From SVTX01 sp045632305 (GTDB taxonomy: Bacteria > Bacillota > Clostridia > Oscillospirales > CAG-272): 11,769 nt of DNA. How positions within the stretch are numbered: the stretch's first letter is position 1; each line of letters starts with the position of its first letter. The stretch is from assembly GCA_045632305.1 (NCBI GenBank), contig JAZQWL010000045.1, positions 1-11,769 of the forward strand, written 5' to 3'. Below, piece after piece: positions 4,453 through 11,769 of the stretch. The position numbers and the translations under genes were made by a program. Below the pieces are notes generated by a model, which made no database searches, had not been told where the DNA came from, and saw nothing but the letters and a program-made list of their open reading frames with translations.

Positions 4453-6411
4453 ATGAAAAAACGTGTTTATACTCCAGAACAATTGAAAATATTAAAGCTT
4501 CTCTCGAAGGAATATCCGACGATCCAGTCGGTCAGCTCCGAGATCGTGAAGCTGACCGCGACCTCCAACCTGCCGAAGGGAACGGAGCATTTTATGAGTG
4601 ACCTTCACGGCGAGGCGGAGGCGTTCAATCATATTTTGAACAACTGCTCGGGCGTAATCCGTGAGAAGGTCGACACACTTTTCTTCCGCATAATGTCGGA
4701 GAAGGAAAAGGACGATTTTTGCACGCTGATCTATTATCCCAAGGAGAAGCTTCAGGAGATCAAGAAGCACGGCAAGGATACTGAGGATTGGTACTCGCTT
4801 ACGCTTTACCGACTTGTCGACCTTGCACGCTCGGTTGCTTCAAAGTACACAAGAAGCAAGGTGCGAGCGGCGCTCCCTGTGGACTTCCAGTATATAATCG
4901 ACGAGCTTTTGCACACCTCGGGCGAGGAGCATAACAAGCAGGAATATTACATACACATTATTTCCACTATTATAGACATCGGTCAGGCGGGCTCGTTTAT
5001 CGAGGCGCTTTGCGGACTTATCAAGAGAATGGCGGTGGATAAGCTCCACGTGGTCGGAGATATTTTCGACAGAGGAGACCATGCCGATAAAATTCTCGAT
5101 ATGCTGATGGCACATCACGACGTTGACATTCAGTGGGGTAATCACGACATCGTCTGGATGGGAGCTGCGGCGGGAAGCCGCGCGTGTATCGCTTCGGTGC
5201 TTCACATGGCGCTTCAGTACAACACCTTGGCGATCATTGAAAACTCTTACGGAATAAGTCTTCGTGACCTCGTTGCGTACGCTCAGGAGACCTATGCGGA
5301 ATGCACCGCCTTCTCACCCCGTACGCTCGACGGCAAGTATTATATAAAGAACAACATGGACAATCTGTCCCGCGCGCACAAGGCGATCGCGATCATCCTT
5401 TTCAAGCTTGAGGGACAGCTTATCTCCCGTCACCCCGAGTGGGGCATGGATGACAGACGCCTGCTTCACAAGATCGATTTTGAAGAGAAGACGGTTGAGA
5501 TCGACGGAGTAAAGTATCAGCTTGAGGACTGTCATTTCCCGACGGTCGACCCGAGTGACCCTTATAAGCTTTCTCCTGAGGAGGAGAGCTTGATGGATTC
5601 GCTTGAGGCGGCGTTCAAAAGAAGCTCAGCTCTGCAAAGACATATTCAGTTCCTTTACACCGCGGGAAGCTTGTACACCGTTTACAACAAGAACCTGTTG
5701 TTCCACGGCTGCGTGCCTATGACCGAGGACGGTGGCTTTGAGGTGGCGACTCTGTTTGGCGACAGACGCGTTTCGGGCAGAGAATATATGGACTATTGCG
5801 ATAGAATCGCGCGCTCGGCGTACTACAACGGAGATCGCAATTCGCTCGACTTTATGTTCTATCTCTGGTGCGGAAGACGAAGCCCGCTTTTCGGCCGTGA
5901 CAGAATGACCACGTTTGAAAGATGCTTCGTTTCCGACAAGAATACGTGGGTAGAAAAGAAGAATCCTTATTACAGTCATATTGAAAGATACGAATCGGTT
6001 TGTGATATTCTGCACGAATTCGGACTTTCCGAATACGAGTCGCATATTATAAACGGTCACGTTCCCGTGCGCGTAGGAAAGGGCGAGAGCCCCATTAAGG
6101 CAAACGGAAGATATATTCTTATCGACGGTGGTTTCTGCAAGTCCTATCACAATACGACAGGTATTGCGGGATATACGCTCATTTATTCGTCGAGAGGACT
6201 TCGTCTTGTTTCGCACAGTCCGTTTGAGGGAAAGATGGCGGCGATCGAGGAGAATAAGGATATTATTTCCGCGGAGGACGTTATTTTTGAGATGATGAAT
6301 AAGCGTCAGTTTGTGATCGATACCGATCAGGGCGGCGTTTTCGTCGAGAGAATTAACGATCTGAGAATGCTTCTTGACGCGTACCGCGAAGGTGTTATAT
6401 CTCAGAATTAA
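4453..6411 (+). CDS. fbp: Fructose-1,6-bisphosphatase, class III
   Basis: A 652-residue enzyme, in the normal range for class III FBPase, the Firmicutes type. It hydrolyses fructose 1,6-bisphosphate to fructose 6-phosphate in gluconeogenesis and belongs to the metallophosphoesterases: metal-binding motifs are SDLHGE (D50, H52), GDIFDRGDH (D203) and GNHD (N230, H231), with further family motifs LFHGCVP, INGHVPV and DGGFCKSYH in the second half. Enzymes of this class usually need Mn2+. An earlier in-frame ATG at 4429 would add eight residues, but GGAGG (4443-4447) sits five bases before the ATG at 4453, which decides the start. It is apparently monocistronic, with its own terminator. Confidence 0.95.
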   Translation: MKKRVYTPEQLKILKLLSKEYPTIQSVSSEIVKLTATSNLPKGTEHFMSDLHGEAEAFNHILNNCSGVIREKVDTLFFRIMSEKEKDDFCTLIYYPKEKLQEIKKHGKDTEDWYSLTLYRLVDLARSVASKYTRSKVRAALPVDFQYIIDELLHTSGEEHNKQEYYIHIISTIIDIGQAGSFIEALCGLIKRMAVDKLHVVGDIFDRGDHADKILDMLMAHHDVDIQWGNHDIVWMGAAAGSRACIASVLHMALQYNTLAIIENSYGISLRDLVAYAQETYAECTAFSPRTLDGKYYIKNNMDNLSRAHKAIAIILFKLEGQLISRHPEWGMDDRRLLHKIDFEEKTVEIDGVKYQLEDCHFPTVDPSDPYKLSPEEESLMDSLEAAFKRSSALQRHIQFLYTAGSLYTVYNKNLLFHGCVPMTEDGGFEVATLFGDRRVSGREYMDYCDRIARSAYYNGDRNSLDFMFYLWCGRRSPLFGRDRMTTFERCFVSDKNTWVEKKNPYYSHIERYESVCDILHEFGLSEYESHIINGHVPVRVGKGESPIKANGRYILIDGGFCKSYHNTTGIAGYTLIYSSRGLRLVSHSPFEGKMAAIEENKDIISAEDVIFEMMNKRQFVIDTDQGGVFVERINDLRMLLDAYREGVISQN

Positions 6412-6417
6412 ATAAGC

Positions 6418-6447
6418 AGGCAGGTCGGCAGGAGCCGACCTGCCTTT
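6418..6447 (+). terminator. fbp terminator
   Basis: A perfect 12-bp stem (6418-6429 with 6434-6445), loop AGGA, followed by a short T-rich stretch. It begins seven bases after the fbp stop codon. The T run is short, so termination may be partial. Confidence 0.7.
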
Positions 6448-6479
6448 ATCATAAAATCTCAATCTTCCTCATAGAATTA

Positions 6480-6508
6480 TTGACAAAACCCTTAGTATAT
6501 TATATAAT
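6480..6508 (+). promoter_or_regulatory. Promoter of the cohesin-like / PHP / GreA-like operon
   Basis: TTGACA (6480-6485) and TATAAT (6503-6508), both perfect and 17 bases apart. The predicted start near 6515 leaves a leader of only about 11 bases before the TTG start codon. Confidence 0.8.
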
Positions 6509-6525
6509 TATAAGGATGGTGGAAT

Positions 6526-7305
6526 TTGAGAGCGACGGCTTTGATTTTGATTTTTGCAATTGTATTCTGTACGCCGATCGGTGCTTTTGCAAGCGGGAGT
6601 GAGCAGAATACGGCGTATCTTGTATGCGAATATGATGCCCAAAGAGAGCTTGTCATCTGCTCTGTTGTGTATTTCGGAGAGGAGGTTTCCGCTATTGGAT
6701 TTACCGTCGAATACGATGCGGATCTGCTTTGGTTTACGGGATATTCCCGCGGGAGCGGATTTCTTGGATTTACTACGTTGGCAACGCTTGAGGATAACGG
6801 AAGGATCAATGCTCTTTCGCATAGTGGGGAAGGGCTTGGCAGTGGCGAGGTCATCAAGCTCTGCTTTAAGGTGAAGGACACGGAGCGAGCGGAGAAGATC
6901 CATTTTGCGCTTTCGCCGCTTACGGAGAAGCCCGCGGCGGTGATAGAGAATGGCGTAGTAAGGGCGGTTGACGTTTGCTTTGTCGGTGCAAAATGCGATA
7001 TTTTTTCACCCATGCCACGTCTTGAGTGTTGCGGCGCGGACGCGTCGGGCGGGATCATTTTATCTGCTGATCATGAGATCTTCGGCGGGTGTCATTTTGA
7101 TATAACTGTTGTGGAGCTTTCGGGAAACATTCGCAGAACGTGTGTTGACGCCGATCTGTTAGACGGAAAATTTTTTATTGAAACGGGCGGGATGAGTGGC
7201 GGATATACGTCGGTAATTGTCGAGCCGCATTATTTCGAAAATGGAAAAAAGATCTTTATAGAACGGGGAATATATCTGTTTTATAAGGGAGAATATATAG
7301 GTTAA
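6526..7305 (+). CDS. Secreted protein with a cohesin-like domain
   Basis: A 259-residue protein with an N-terminal signal peptide (hydrophobic core about 5-19, likely cleavage after AFA at 22). Residues about 30-145 resemble a cohesin or carbohydrate-binding beta-sandwich: a strand containing IGFTVEYDADLLWF, then SHSGEGLGSGEVIKLCFKV and a final strand in the usual order. In cellulosomes cohesins bind dockerins, but isolated cohesin-like domains also occur on other extracellular proteins. The C-terminal 100 residues, with several Cys, are unassigned. No anchor or dockerin is visible. The start is TTG, chosen because the signal peptide begins there and GGATGG/GGTGG (6514-6522) precedes it; the ATG at 6516 is in another, short frame. 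It heads an operon with the PHP gene 16 bases downstream. Confidence 0.65.
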   Translation: MRATALILIFAIVFCTPIGAFASGSEQNTAYLVCEYDAQRELVICSVVYFGEEVSAIGFTVEYDADLLWFTGYSRGSGFLGFTTLATLEDNGRINALSHSGEGLGSGEVIKLCFKVKDTERAEKIHFALSPLTEKPAAVIENGVVRAVDVCFVGAKCDIFSPMPRLECCGADASGGIILSADHEIFGGCHFDITVVELSGNIRRTCVDADLLDGKFFIETGGMSGGYTSVIVEPHYFENGKKIFIERGIYLFYKGEYIG

Positions 7306-7321
7306 AAAAGAGGACGGAACA

Positions 7322-8173
7322 TTGAAAAATACAGTTGATCTTCATACTCATACAAAGTATTCCGACGGAACGCTTACACCGAGCGAGCTTGTAGCGCTTG
7401 CCGTGGAAAACGAGCTTTTCGCGATCGCGCTTACCGATCACAATACCGCGAGCGGTCTGCCCGAGTTTTTTGCGGCGGCGGAGGGCAAGGATATTGAAGC
7501 CGTTGGCGGCACGGAGCTTTCGTGCGATTATGACGGTAAGGAAATTCATATTGTCGGACTTTTCCTTGAGCTTGACGACGTACAAAAGATCGATGAGCTT
7601 ATGGATCAGATGAAGCGGAACAAAATAATTTCAAACAAAAATCTTATAGAAAAGCTTGCGAGCGACGGCTACGATATAAGCTATGAGGCGGTTGAAAAAA
7701 CCGTTAACGGTTATATGAACCGCGCGCACATTGCGACGTATCTTGTAAGCAAGGGGTATTTTTCAAGCAGACAAGAGGTGTTTGAGAAGATCCTTCAGCC
7801 GTACGGGAAATACTATACGCCGCCCAAGACGATCTCTGTATTTGAGGGCATCGAATTTTTAAATTCGCTCGGCGCGGTGTCGGTTTTGGCGCACCCCTAT
7901 CTCAGTATCCCGAATGAGGATATGGACAGCTTTCTTGAGGGAGCGGTTGCATCGGGACTTGACGCAATGGAGACGGTTTACACCACGTACGATGAGCAAA
8001 CCGCGAGAAAGGCAAAGGAAACCGCCGAGAAATACGGCTTACTCGAATCGGGCGGAAGTGATTTTCACGGAGCGAACAAGCCCGACACCAAGCTCGGTGT
8101 GGGGTATGGCAATATTACATTTACGCGCGAGCAATATCTGAAGTTGAAGGAACGTAAGGAAGGAAAGAAATAA
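7322..8173 (+). CDS. PHP-domain phosphoesterase (TrpH/YciV type)
   Basis: A 283-residue protein of the PHP superfamily with a nearly complete metal-ligand set: DLHTHTKYSDG (H8, H10, D15), LTDHNT (D39, H40), GTELSC (E65), EIHIVG (H76), LAHPY (H191) and GSDFHG (D247, H249). An insertion containing NRAHIATYLVSKG is typical of the TrpH/YciV subgroup, whose studied members act on nucleoside 3',5'-bisphosphates or on 5' ends of short RNAs. The substrate here is inferred. The start is TTG, giving MKNTVDLHTH; the ribosome site GAGGA (7310-7314) is seven bases upstream. It lies 16 bases after the cohesin-like gene and one base before the GreA-like gene, so it is in an operon. Confidence 0.87.
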   Translation: MKNTVDLHTHTKYSDGTLTPSELVALAVENELFAIALTDHNTASGLPEFFAAAEGKDIEAVGGTELSCDYDGKEIHIVGLFLELDDVQKIDELMDQMKRNKIISNKNLIEKLASDGYDISYEAVEKTVNGYMNRAHIATYLVSKGYFSSRQEVFEKILQPYGKYYTPPKTISVFEGIEFLNSLGAVSVLAHPYLSIPNEDMDSFLEGAVASGLDAMETVYTTYDEQTARKAKETAEKYGLLESGGSDFHGANKPDTKLGVGYGNITFTREQYLKLKERKEGKK

Positions 8174-8174
8174 T

Positions 8175-8678
8175 ATGCATGACGAATTGACTAAGGTTGA
8201 CATAAAGAAAATGCAGGAGGAGATAGATTACAGATGCTGCGTCCTGCGCCCCCAGCTGCTCGCAGAGGTGCAGAGAACACGTGAATTTGGCGATCTTTCC
8301 GAAAATGCGGAATACAAGGAAGCTAAGAGAGAAAAGAACAAGAACGAGAGCAGAATCCGTTATCTTAAAAATATGATCGCGACCGCGAAGGTTATCGACG
8401 TAAAGCAGGATGCGGACGCTATCTGTCTTTTCGACACGGTAGGAATTTATATCGAGGAGGATGACGAGGTGGTTGAGCGCAAGCTCGTTACAACCCTCCG
8501 TCAGGATGCCCTTCAGGGATTGCTTTCAAAGGAATCTCCGCTTGGCAAGGCAATACTCGGCAAGAAGGTCGGCGACAGAATTCTCGTTCACGTTAACGAT
8601 AAGTACAGCTATTACATTCAGATCCGCTCGATAGTTAAGGGCGAGGATGATGAAAGCATTCCGATAAGCACATATTGA
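8175..8678 (+). CDS. GreA/GreB-family transcript cleavage factor
   Basis: A 167-residue protein of about the family length. The N-terminal coiled coil carries the signature REFGDLSENAEYKEAK, with D40 and E43 at the tip matching the acidic pair that reaches the RNA polymerase active site and promotes cleavage of backtracked RNA. The C-terminal half has SPLGKAILGKKVGD, the conserved FKBP-like domain that docks on polymerase. The N-terminal sequence before the coiled coil is more divergent than in housekeeping GreA, so it could be a second, specialised copy. The start lies one base after the PHP stop (TAATATG), with GGAAAG inside the end of that gene, so translation is probably coupled. Confidence 0.87.
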   Translation: MHDELTKVDIKKMQEEIDYRCCVLRPQLLAEVQRTREFGDLSENAEYKEAKREKNKNESRIRYLKNMIATAKVIDVKQDADAICLFDTVGIYIEEDDEVVERKLVTTLRQDALQGLLSKESPLGKAILGKKVGDRILVHVNDKYSYYIQIRSIVKGEDDESIPISTY

Positions 8679-8679
8679 G

Positions 8680-8706
8680 AAAACGGCGGGATACCGCCGT
8701 TTTTTT
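8680..8706 (+). terminator. Terminator after the GreA-like gene
   Basis: A perfect 10-bp stem (8680-8689 with 8694-8703), loop GATA, with seven consecutive T from 8700. It starts two bases after the stop codon, a textbook intrinsic terminator. The following stretch 8707-8885 shows no gene or structure I can support. Confidence 0.92.
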
Positions 8707-8885
8707 AGTGCGGAGGTGTAGGGGCAGGCGACATCGACTGTACGAGAGCGCAGAGCGCGGAGAAAATTGCATGATCAATTCTTGTGTTCTTGCAAAAAAC
8801 CCCTCAAATAGTCGAAAATTGTTCTATAAATCTCAATTTGTGCATATACTTATTCGTAAAACTTCACAAACATTCGCAAAAACTA

Positions 8886-8914
8886 TTGACTTATACACAA
8901 TTTAGGAGTATAAT
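8886..8914 (+). promoter_or_regulatory. serC-serA promoter
   Basis: TTGACT (8886-8891) and a perfect TATAAT (8909-8914), 17 bases apart, predicting a leader of about 34 bases that contains the AAGGAG ribosome site (8941-8946). No attenuator or riboswitch fits in so short a leader. Confidence 0.8.
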
Positions 8915-8954
8915 GTCTGCATATATTTCAAACGTTCATAAAGGAGATATTATT

Positions 8955-10046
8955 ATGAAACGAGTATATAATTTTTCCGCAGGCCCGTCCGCGTTGCCGC
9001 TTCCCGTTTTGGAGAAGGCACAGGCAGAGCTTTTGTGCTATGGTGATAGCGGAATGTCGGTTATGGAAATGAGCCACCGCTCGGGTGCATACAAGAAGAT
9101 CATCACAGAGGCGGAGGCATCCCTTCGTTCTCTTATGAATATTCCCGACAATTATAAGATTCTTTTTCTGCAGGGCGGCGCATCTACGCAGTTCTCGTCC
9201 GTGCCGCTAAATCTTATTAATTACGGCAAAGCAAAGAAGGGTGTATATATCGTTTCGGGTATGTTTTCGAACAAGGCGTACAAGGAAGCCGAAAAGATGG
9301 GCTTTAACGTCGAGTGTGTAGCGAGCTCCAAGGATAAGAATTTTACGTACGTCCCTTACGTTGAGTCGGATAAGATCGATCCTGACGCAAGCTACGTTCA
9401 CATCTGCTTCAACAATACTATCTACGGAAGCAAATATAATTATATCCCCGAAACGAACGGAGTTCCGCTCGTTGCCGATATGTCGTCGTGCATTCTGTCC
9501 GAGCCCGTCGACGTAACGAAATTCGGCGTAATTTACGCAGGCGCGCAGAAAAATATGGCTCCCGCAGGGCTTACGGTCGTAATCGTTCGCGAGGATCTGC
9601 TCGGTCTTTCTGACGCTAATATTCCCACGATGCTTGATTGGAAGACAATGGCGGATAACGAGTCCATGTATAACACTCCTCCGACGTATTCCATTTATAT
9701 GGCGAAGCTTGTTTACGAGTGGCTTGAATCATTGGGCGGTCTTGAAGAAATGGCAAAGAGAAACAAGGAGAAGGCATCTCTTCTTTACTCTTATCTTGAC
9801 TCTCAGAGCTTTTATAAGGCAGTAACGGATAAGGCGTGCCGTTCCATGATGAACGTTTGCTTCAACACGGGCGACGAGGAGCTTGACAAGAAGTTCGTAG
9901 CAGCCGCTGAAGCGAAGGGACTTACAAACCTTAAGGGACACAGAGCGACGGGCGGTATGAGAGCGTCCATTTATAATGCGATGACAATTGACGGTGTTGT
10001 GGCGCTCGTTGAGCTTATGAAAGAATTTGCCGCGGCAAATCAGTGA
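8955..10046 (+). CDS. serC: Phosphoserine aminotransferase
   Basis: A 363-residue class V PLP-dependent aminotransferase converting 3-phosphohydroxypyruvate and glutamate to phosphoserine and 2-oxoglutarate, step two of serine synthesis. Family marks are the N-terminal NFSAGPSALP, FLQGGASTQF (substrate and cofactor phosphate loop), and GAQKNMAPAG, where K199 is the PLP-binding lysine. HRATGGMRASIYNA near the C-terminus is also characteristic. The reading frame is open upstream to 8784, but that extension runs through the promoter, and AAGGAG (8941-8946) plus the conserved MKRVYNFSAGP fix the start at 8955. serA follows after ten bases. Confidence 0.96.
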   Translation: MKRVYNFSAGPSALPLPVLEKAQAELLCYGDSGMSVMEMSHRSGAYKKIITEAEASLRSLMNIPDNYKILFLQGGASTQFSSVPLNLINYGKAKKGVYIVSGMFSNKAYKEAEKMGFNVECVASSKDKNFTYVPYVESDKIDPDASYVHICFNNTIYGSKYNYIPETNGVPLVADMSSCILSEPVDVTKFGVIYAGAQKNMAPAGLTVVIVREDLLGLSDANIPTMLDWKTMADNESMYNTPPTYSIYMAKLVYEWLESLGGLEEMAKRNKEKASLLYSYLDSQSFYKAVTDKACRSMMNVCFNTGDEELDKKFVAAAEAKGLTNLKGHRATGGMRASIYNAMTIDGVVALVELMKEFAAANQ

Positions 10047-10056
10047 GGTGAAATTT

Positions 10057-11220
10057 ATGCTTAACATAAAGCTTTTAAATAAAATTTCCAAGTGCGGTAC
10101 AGAAGAGCTTTGCCCCGAAATTTATAACGTTGGTGAGGGTGTTGACGCACCTGTCGGCATTTTGGTAAGATCCTGCGCCATGCACGATATGGATATGCCG
10201 AAAACCCTTCTCGGTATTGCGAGAGCGGGCGCGGGTGTAAATAATATTCCGATCGCAAAATGCACGGACGCGGGAGTGGTTGTGTTCAACACCCCCGGCG
10301 CTAACGCAAATGCGGTAAAGGAGCTTGTTATCTGCGGACTTATGCTTTCCGCGAGAAACATTATCGGTGGCATCGAATGGGCAAGAGGACTTGATTCTGA
10401 CGTAGCAAAGACGGTTGAGAAGGGAAAAGGTCAGTTTGCAGGACACGAGATCAGCGGAAAGACGCTTGGCGTTATCGGACTTGGCGCAATCGGCGGCCTT
10501 GTTGCAAATACGGCGATCCATCTCGGTATGAACGTTATCGGTTGCGACCCTTATCTTTCTGTCGACGCGGCTTGGAACCTCAATCACCACGTTGAGAGAG
10601 CGGCAAGCTATGATGAAATTTACGAGAAGGCGGACTACATCACATTCCACATTCCCGCGACGGAAACCACAAAGGGAATCATCAATTCCGAAAACATCGC
10701 AAAGATGCGTGACGGAGTTAAGATCCTTAATTTCTCACGCTCTGAATTAGCAAACGAAGACGACGTTATTTCGGCAATCGAGAGCGGCAAGATCTCGGCT
10801 TACGTGACCGACTTTCCAACGGAGAAAATGATTGGCGTCAAGGGAGTCGTTGCAATCCCTCATCTTGGCGCGTCGACCGAGGAATCCGAGGACAATTGCG
10901 CGAGAATGGCGGCGACACAGCTTGACGATTACATAAGAAACGGAAACATCAAGAATTCGGTTAATTTCCCCGCGATGAGCATGCCCGTCAGCACGGGCTA
11001 CAGAGTCTGCGTTCTTCATAAGAATATTCCCGCGATGATCTCAAAGGTGGCGCAGAGCTTGTCGGAGCACGGCATCAACATCGAACACATGATGAACAAG
11101 TCCCGCGGTGACGTGGCGTACAGTATGTTTGACGTGTGCGGCGAGGTTCCCGCGAGCGTTATCGACGATATAAATGCAATCGACGGTGTTATCAGAGGAA
11201 GATTTATTGTGCAAAAATAA
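10057..11220 (+). CDS. serA: D-3-phosphoglycerate dehydrogenase with ACT domain
   Basis: A 387-residue NAD-dependent D-2-hydroxyacid dehydrogenase that oxidises 3-phosphoglycerate to 3-phosphohydroxypyruvate, the entry step of serine synthesis. The Rossmann motif is GVIGLGAIGG (138-147). The catalytic residues appear to be R228 (NFSRSE), E256 (DFPTE) and H269 (IPHLGAST). The segment between Glu and His is about ten residues shorter than in E. coli SerA. Residues about 318-387 look like an ACT domain, which in this family often binds serine for feedback inhibition. The ATG at 10057 follows GAGGTG, overlapping the serC stop, at normal spacing; an in-frame TTG at 10027 lies inside serC and is rejected. 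It is co-transcribed with serC. No serB is visible in the window. Confidence 0.95.
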   Translation: MLNIKLLNKISKCGTEELCPEIYNVGEGVDAPVGILVRSCAMHDMDMPKTLLGIARAGAGVNNIPIAKCTDAGVVVFNTPGANANAVKELVICGLMLSARNIIGGIEWARGLDSDVAKTVEKGKGQFAGHEISGKTLGVIGLGAIGGLVANTAIHLGMNVIGCDPYLSVDAAWNLNHHVERAASYDEIYEKADYITFHIPATETTKGIINSENIAKMRDGVKILNFSRSELANEDDVISAIESGKISAYVTDFPTEKMIGVKGVVAIPHLGASTEESEDNCARMAATQLDDYIRNGNIKNSVNFPAMSMPVSTGYRVCVLHKNIPAMISKVAQSLSEHGINIEHMMNKSRGDVAYSMFDVCGEVPASVIDDINAIDGVIRGRFIVQK

Positions 11221-11228
11221 AATGAGAG

Positions 11229-11263
11229 CAGAGCCGACCGCACGGTCGGCTCTGTGGATTTTT
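11229..11263 (+). terminator. serC-serA terminator
   Basis: A perfect 11-bp stem (11229-11239 with 11244-11254), loop GCAC, with five T at 11259-11263. It starts eight bases after the serA stop codon. Confidence 0.85.
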
Positions 11264-11299
11264 GTCGAAACATGTTTGGGAAAAGCATTTTGTTGCATA

Positions 11300-11328
11300 T
11301 TGACAATATACTGGAAATATGATATAAT
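11300..11328 (+). promoter_or_regulatory. Promoter of the small-ORF / lipoprotein unit
   Basis: TTGACA (11300-11305) and TATAAT (11323-11328), both perfect and 17 bases apart. The predicted start is near 11335. Confidence 0.85.
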
Positions 11329-11371
11329 ATTAACAGGAATAATATGCCAAACAAAAAACGGAGGTGCAATT

Positions 11372-11464
11372 ATGATTTTTTATAATTTAAATCAGTTTGG
11401 CTTTGCGCAAAATAAAGATTGCTCTTTCCAATTTGAACGGGTACAACTGAAAATTAATTTTTGA
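11372..11464 (+). CDS. 30-residue small protein or leader peptide
   Basis: The 30-codon frame reads MIFYNLNQFGFAQ at its start and ends in QLKINF. It has a perfect promoter upstream and a GGAGGTG ribosome site (11360-11366) five bases before the ATG, as strong as any in the window. It shows no signal peptide, membrane helix or run of one regulatory amino acid; Phe, Asn and Gln are frequent. Its stop codon is one base before the 5' arm of a terminator hairpin, and the next gene has no room for its own promoter. It may be a regulatory leader peptide, or a functional small protein in its own right. I recognise no family. Confidence 0.5.
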   Translation: MIFYNLNQFGFAQNKDCSFQFERVQLKINF

Positions 11465-11465
11465 T

Positions 11466-11508
11466 GCGTACAAGTCGAGCTGCTATTAGCGGACTTGTGC
11501 GCTTTTTT
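11466..11508 (+). terminator. Terminator or attenuator between the small ORF and the lipoprotein gene
   Basis: An 11-bp stem (11466-11476 with 11492-11502, one G-T pair), topped by a small inner stem GCT/AGC, is followed by six T (11503-11508). The 5' arm starts two bases after the stop codon's last base, so a ribosome terminating there would cover it. The lipoprotein start codon is 36 bases beyond the T run. Confidence 0.8.
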
Positions 11509-11544
11509 AGTATTCGATTAATTTTTTGCGAAAGGACGGTTTTT

Positions 11545-11769
11545 ATGATGAAAAAGCTTATTTTAATTTTAACTTTAATTTTTGCTCTTACGCTTTGCTT
11601 TGTTGCGTGCGATGTGGAGTCTAATGATGGCGGGCTTGCGGAAACACCGACCACCGAAGTGCCGACCACCGAAGCGTCCACCACTGAGGAGACTACGAGC
11701 GAGGAGCCTACTACGGAAGAGTCTACAACTGATGTAAATGAGGACCCGTCAAAATTTGTAGCCAAATCA
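11545..11769 (+). CDS. Lipoprotein with Thr/Glu-rich linker (3' end outside window)
   Basis: Seventy-five codons are visible and the frame is still open at the window end. The N-terminus MMKKLILILTLIFALTL is a lipoprotein signal with probable lipobox FVAC (C22), so the mature protein should be lipid-anchored on the outer face of the membrane. Residues about 34-63 are a low-complexity linker of TTE-type repeats (PTTE, STTEE), typical of spacers that hold an extracellular domain away from the cell surface. The functional domain lies beyond the window, so no function can be assigned. The ribosome site is AAAGGA (11531-11536), eight bases upstream. There is no separate promoter between the preceding terminator and this start. 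Confidence 0.75.
   Translation, partial: MMKKLILILTLIFALTLCFVACDVESNDGGLAETPTTEVPTTEASTTEETTSEEPTTEESTTDVNEDPSKFVAKS

Noticed and set aside
7322..8173. PHP protein as the missing phosphoserine phosphatase for serC-serA
   Set aside because: It belongs to another transcription unit separated by a terminator and promoter, and its motifs fit the TrpH/YciV nucleotide phosphatases better.
8707..8885. Gene or relic between the GreA-like terminator and the serC promoter
   Set aside because: Only short frames without support; no repeat or structure that I could defend.
8784..8954. 57-residue N-terminal extension of SerC
   Set aside because: It covers the serC promoter and ribosome site, and SerC proteins start at the conserved NFSAGP region.
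3131..11254. Shared words GGTCGGC/GCCGACC in the fbp and serA terminators and GCAGGTCG in the 3131 terminator
   Set aside because: The shared words are short and confined to stems; GC-rich terminator stems can resemble each other by chance.
11454..11765. Minus-strand 103-codon Ser/Val-rich frame
   Set aside because: It is the antisense of the Thr/Glu-rich lipoprotein linker; the plus strand has the ribosome site and lipobox.

Overview
The window looks like chromosomal DNA from a low-to-mid GC Gram-positive anaerobe of the class Clostridia, possibly a gut Oscillospirales-like lineage. The evidence is a class III (Firmicutes-type) fructose-1,6-bisphosphatase, many near-consensus TTGACA/TATAAT promoters with strong GGAGG ribosome sites, intrinsic terminators after most genes, a GreA-type factor, a cohesin-like secreted protein and a Thr/Glu-rich lipoprotein. 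The species assignment is inference.

Layout. (1) 1-720: a very AT-rich segment with a TetR-type repressor on the minus strand. A ribosome site at the left edge points to a second minus-strand gene just outside the window. (2) About 728-1293: no convincing gene. It holds an array of nine short hairpins about 23 nt apart, most with three-base loops of the form C(GNA)G, then a strong terminator hairpin, a detached copy of the 3' end of tRNA-Gln, a second foldable block and another long terminator. (3) 1291-1411: tRNA-Gln(TTG) on the minus strand with a perfect promoter. (4) 1552-3127: a promoter, a roughly 150-nt leader with two terminator-like hairpins, a HAD nucleotidase / guanylate kinase-like fusion and a small STAS-like protein. 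(5) 3194-4207: a minus-strand Ca2+/Na+ antiporter, convergent with the previous unit across a strong terminator. (6) 4453-6411: fbp. (7) 6480-8703: an apparent operon of a cohesin-like secreted protein, a PHP phosphoesterase and a GreA-like factor. (8) 8886-11254: serC-serA, the first two steps of serine synthesis from 3-phosphoglycerate. (9) 11300-11769: a perfect promoter, a 30-codon small ORF, a terminator hairpin directly after its stop codon, and then a lipoprotein gene cut by the window end.

How the genes fit together. fbp (gluconeogenesis) and serA/serC (serine from a glycolytic intermediate) are ordinary central metabolism. The HAD/guanylate-kinase fusion and the PHP phosphoesterase suggest nucleotide turnover. 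The least explained parts are the minihairpin array with the adjacent tRNA 3'-end duplication, the two leaders that look like transcription attenuators, and the fusion protein. Copy number, conservation and expression cannot be judged from this window.
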